A DNA stretch of 8,582 bases from Chitinophagaceae bacterium (GTDB taxonomy: Bacteria; Bacteroidota; Bacteroidia; Chitinophagales; Chitinophagaceae), in the NCBI GenBank assembly GCA_947489175.1, contig CANLED010000072.1, forward strand, positions 1 through 8,582. Reading direction: 5' to 3'. The notes under the pieces were generated by a model. That model had not been told where the DNA came from, searched no databases, and saw only the letters and a list, made by a program, of their open reading frames with translations. Made by a program: the position numbers and the translations under genes. Shown here piece after piece: positions 6,158 through 8,582 of this stretch; within the stretch, counting starts at the first letter, position 1; every line of letters begins with the position of its first letter.

Positions 6158-8386
6158 ATGCGTATATTATTTGCATTAATCACTTGCATCTTTTTCACTT
6201 TATTTGTAAGTGCTCAAAAAAAATTGAGTGGATTCTTTCCCGCCAATACGCAGAAGCAGCTTGATTATGAAAAGCAGTTTGATGCGATGATTAGTACATC
6301 CAACCAGGATGTTTGGATGAAATTTTTAACTTCACGCCCTCACCATATAGGCTCGGAACAAGGTAAAGCCAATGCTGAATACATGGCTGGTTTTTTCAAA
6401 AAATGGGGTTATGAAACTGAGTTGGCTAGGTATGATGTGTTGTTCCCTACCCCAAAATCAAGGTCGTTGGAATTGTTGGGTGATAAACCTTACAAAGCTA
6501 AGTTAGAAGAGCCATCTTTGAAAGAAGACGGAACGTCCGGACAAAAATCGGAGCAACTGCCAACCTACAATGCATATTCTGCAGATGGAGATGTTACTGC
6601 AGAATTGGTATTTGTTAATCGAGGCATTCCCGCAGATTATGAAGAGTTGGAGAAAATGGGTATCAGCGTTAAAGGTAAAATAGTAATTGCTAAATACGGT
6701 GGCTCTTGGCGAGGCATTAAGCCAAAAGTGGCTGCCGAACACGGTGCAATAGGTTGTTTGATTTATTCTGATCCAAAGGATGATGGATATGTAGAGGGGG
6801 ATGTTTACCCTAAAGGTCCCTTTAGGCCAGAACAAGGTGTGCAGCGCGGTTCAGTAATGGACATGCCTGTTTATCCAGGTGATCCAACAACACCAGGTTA
6901 TGGATCAACCAAAGACGCCAAAAGATTGGATAGAAAAGATGCTATCAACATCATGAAAATTCCTGTGCTCCCAATATCATATCAAGATGCACTGCCATTG
7001 TTGGCAGCATTAGAAGGACCAGTTGTTCCAGATGCATGGAAAGGAGGTTTACCTCTTACGTATCATGCGGGTCCAAGTAAAGCAAAAGTAAGGTTGGCAT
7101 TACAGTTTAACTGGGATATAAAACCGTTGTACAATGTAATTGCAAAAATGAAAGGCGAGCAATATCCTGATGAGTGGGTAATACGTGGTAACCACCACGA
7201 TGGATGGGTAAATGGCGCGGCTGACCCAGTGAGTGGTCTAGTTGCAGAAATGGAGGAAGCAAGGGTTATTGGGGAATTGGCGAAAAAGGGAATGAAGCCA
7301 CGGAGAACGATTGTTTTTTGCGCTTGGGATGGCGAAGAACCCGCTTTATTAGGCTCAACAGAATGGGTTGAAGACCATGCCGATGAATTACAACAAAAAA
7401 CTGTGGCTTATTTGAATTCTGACGGTAACAGCAGGGGTTTTGTAGGGTTTAGTGGCTCACATGCATTAGAGCAATTTTTTAATGAGATAGCCACCGACGT
7501 TACTGATCCACAAACCGGAGTTAGCATAGGCGATAGGAGATATGCAAAGTCATTGGCCGATGCAAGTAGCACTTCAAAAGCAAAGATGATGGGCAATAAA
7601 TATATGAAGATAGGAGCATTGGGAGCTGGTTCTGATTATTCTCCATTTTTTCAACACCTCGGAATTCCTTCTGCCAACATAGGCTTCGGTGGAGAAGGGA
7701 ATGGTGGTGAATACCATTCTATTTATGATTCTTATGATCATTTTACAAAGTTTAAAGATCCTGGATTTAAGTATGGCTCAGCGTTAGCAAAAACTACAGG
7801 AAGGGCGATGATGAGGTTAGCCAATGCAGATATTTTGCCATTTGAATATGGAATTCTTGTTAACACCATCTCAGAATACATGTCGGATTTAAGATCCATG
7901 ACTGACCAAATGCGAATAGATACAGATATTGAGAATAAATTAATCAAAGACAACATATATGATCTTGCAAAAGATCCAACATTGGGATTTGCAACTCCGA
8001 AAGCAAAAGGTTCCGTTCCTTATCTTGATTTCAGTAAAATTGACAATGCAATGGTGCAAGTTAAGGCTCGTGCAGAATCATTGAAAAGCAGTCTTGTCTC
8101 CCCGGAAAAAATCAATCCTTCAAAAATTGTGTCCTTGAATAAAATCCTTTTCCAAGCAGAACAACAACTTCTGTTCGCAAAGGGGCTACCTCGCAGGCCT
8201 TGGTACAAGCACATGATTTATGCTCCTGGTTTTTATACTGGTTACGGAGTAAAAACCATGCCAGCTATTCGTGAAGGCATTGAAGAACGTAATTGGAAAG
8301 AAGCACAAGAATACATTGAAATTGTAGCCTCTACATTGATGCAGTTTTCAGAATCTTTACAAAGAGGAGTGGATATTTTAAAATGA
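6158..8386 (+). CDS. Secreted M28-family metallopeptidase, glutamate carboxypeptidase II-like
   Basis: A 742-residue exopeptidase homologue of PSMA/GCPII (about 750 residues) with the whole three-domain layout. A signal peptide covers residues 1-19 (hydrophobic core ending FVSA, cut before QKK), so it is exported, probably to the periplasm. A protease-associated insert covers about 140-320 (GKIVIAKYGG, GVQRGS, GDPTTPGYGS). The M28 core carries the two-zinc site: H346 and D348 in GNHHDGW, bridging D356 in AADP, catalytic E393 and zinc ligand E394 in WDGEEPALLGSTEW, D422 in NSDGNSRG, and H520 in GEYHSIYDSY. These correspond to GCPII H377, D379, D387, E424, E425, D453 and H553. The GCPII calcium-site acids in STEWAEE are also kept (STEWVED). 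Residues about 590-742 match the helical dimerisation domain, including HMIYAPG. Two glutamate-pocket residues differ, so the natural substrate is uncertain. Its stop overlaps the next start (ATGA). Confidence 0.93.
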   Translation: MRILFALITCIFFTLFVSAQKKLSGFFPANTQKQLDYEKQFDAMISTSNQDVWMKFLTSRPHHIGSEQGKANAEYMAGFFKKWGYETELARYDVLFPTPKSRSLELLGDKPYKAKLEEPSLKEDGTSGQKSEQLPTYNAYSADGDVTAELVFVNRGIPADYEELEKMGISVKGKIVIAKYGGSWRGIKPKVAAEHGAIGCLIYSDPKDDGYVEGDVYPKGPFRPEQGVQRGSVMDMPVYPGDPTTPGYGSTKDAKRLDRKDAINIMKIPVLPISYQDALPLLAALEGPVVPDAWKGGLPLTYHAGPSKAKVRLALQFNWDIKPLYNVIAKMKGEQYPDEWVIRGNHHDGWVNGAADPVSGLVAEMEEARVIGELAKKGMKPRRTIVFCAWDGEEPALLGSTEWVEDHADELQQKTVAYLNSDGNSRGFVGFSGSHALEQFFNEIATDVTDPQTGVSIGDRRYAKSLADASSTSKAKMMGNKYMKIGALGAGSDYSPFFQHLGIPSANIGFGGEGNGGEYHSIYDSYDHFTKFKDPGFKYGSALAKTTGRAMMRLANADILPFEYGILVNTISEYMSDLRSMTDQMRIDTDIENKLIKDNIYDLAKDPTLGFATPKAKGSVPYLDFSKIDNAMVQVKARAESLKSSLVSPEKINPSKIVSLNKILFQAEQQLLFAKGLPRRPWYKHMIYAPGFYTGYGVKTMPAIREGIEERNWKEAQEYIEIVASTLMQFSESLQRGVDILK

Positions 8387-8582
8387 TTCCATCTGATGTT
8401 TTTCTTACTTCCATAAAAGATTGTGAAGGGTTCGCGCAGCAAGATTTTGTTGCTGCTCATGCTCAAAAGCCAGTAGTTTCTGTAAGGGTAAACGATGCGA
8501 AATTAAAATATGCTTCAACCTCAACAGAAGAAGCGCTCTTATTGGCATCTACTGGAATTTTCTCAAAGGAAAATTTGTACGG
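8383..8582 (+). CDS. Probable RsmF/NSUN-type rRNA cytosine-C5 methyltransferase (3'-truncated by window edge)
   Basis: Only 66 codons plus two bases are visible. The ATG at 8383 overlaps the peptidase stop as ATGA, a coupling arrangement, and the frame stays open to the window end. The translation begins MIPSDVFLTSIKDCEGF and continues with FVAAHAQKPVVSVRVN. This resembles the N-terminus of Bacteroidota RsmF/NOL1-NOP2-Sun proteins, which have a short helical start, then F..AH....P.SIR.N..K before a PW..G.Y segment. Those enzymes make 5-methylcytosine in rRNA using SAM and two cysteines in the downstream catalytic domain. The SAM motifs and the cysteines lie beyond the window, so this is recognition of a short N-terminal pattern only. 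There is no signal peptide, which is consistent with a cytosolic protein. Confidence 0.6.
   Translation, partial: MIPSDVFLTSIKDCEGFAQQDFVAAHAQKPVVSVRVNDAKLKYASTSTEEALLLASTGIFSKENLY

Noticed and set aside
1..8582. Whole window as a possible defence, mobile or biosynthetic system
   Set aside because: All recognisable genes are core metabolism or common exported hydrolases; there are no transposase, integrase, nuclease, toxin, repeat-array or carrier-protein signatures and no visible composition shift.

Overview
The window is 8.6 kb of AT-leaning DNA in which every supportable gene lies on the + strand and is tightly packed (gaps of about 0-70 nt). It reads as a chromosomal housekeeping segment of a member of the Bacteroidota. 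The evidence is a PafA-type alkaline phosphatase, a three-polypeptide (pntAA/pntAB/pntB) transhydrogenase, few recognisable Shine-Dalgarno sequences, one TAnnTTTG-type promoter candidate, a signal peptide ending in VSA|Q, and methyltransferases that resemble Bacteroidota versions. A family such as Chitinophagaceae would fit, but I cannot prove it from the sequence.

Region 1 (1-987) is the 3' part of an alkaline phosphatase/phosphodiesterase-superfamily gene that starts upstream of the window. Region 2 (1011-3153) holds thyA, folA and a class I SAM-dependent methyltransferase, spaced 28 and 9 nt apart. ThyA makes dTMP and oxidises methylene-THF to dihydrofolate; FolA reduces dihydrofolate back to THF. 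The two together form the thymidylate cycle. The methyltransferase's substrate is unknown.

Region 3 (about 3157-6087) is a complete proton-translocating NAD(P) transhydrogenase operon: the soluble NAD(H) domain (PntAA), a small membrane subunit (PntAB), and the membrane plus NADP(H)-binding subunit (PntB). It couples the proton gradient to NADPH formation, and NADPH is the cofactor used by FolA. The proton-channel histidine sits in PntAB rather than PntB. PntAA probably starts at ATG 3211, just after a promoter-like sequence.

Region 4 (6088-8582) begins with the largest spacer (70 nt). It then has a secreted M28-family metallopeptidase with the full glutamate-carboxypeptidase-II architecture. 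That gene overlaps by ATGA a partial gene resembling RsmF/NSUN-type rRNA cytosine-C5 methyltransferases, which runs off the end.

I saw no tRNA, rRNA, CRISPR array, insertion sequence, phage gene or convincing terminator, and no stretch over 300 nt without a gene. I did not find an undescribed system. The points most worth checking are the transhydrogenase histidine relocation, the altered glutamate pocket of the peptidase, and the pntAA start/promoter.
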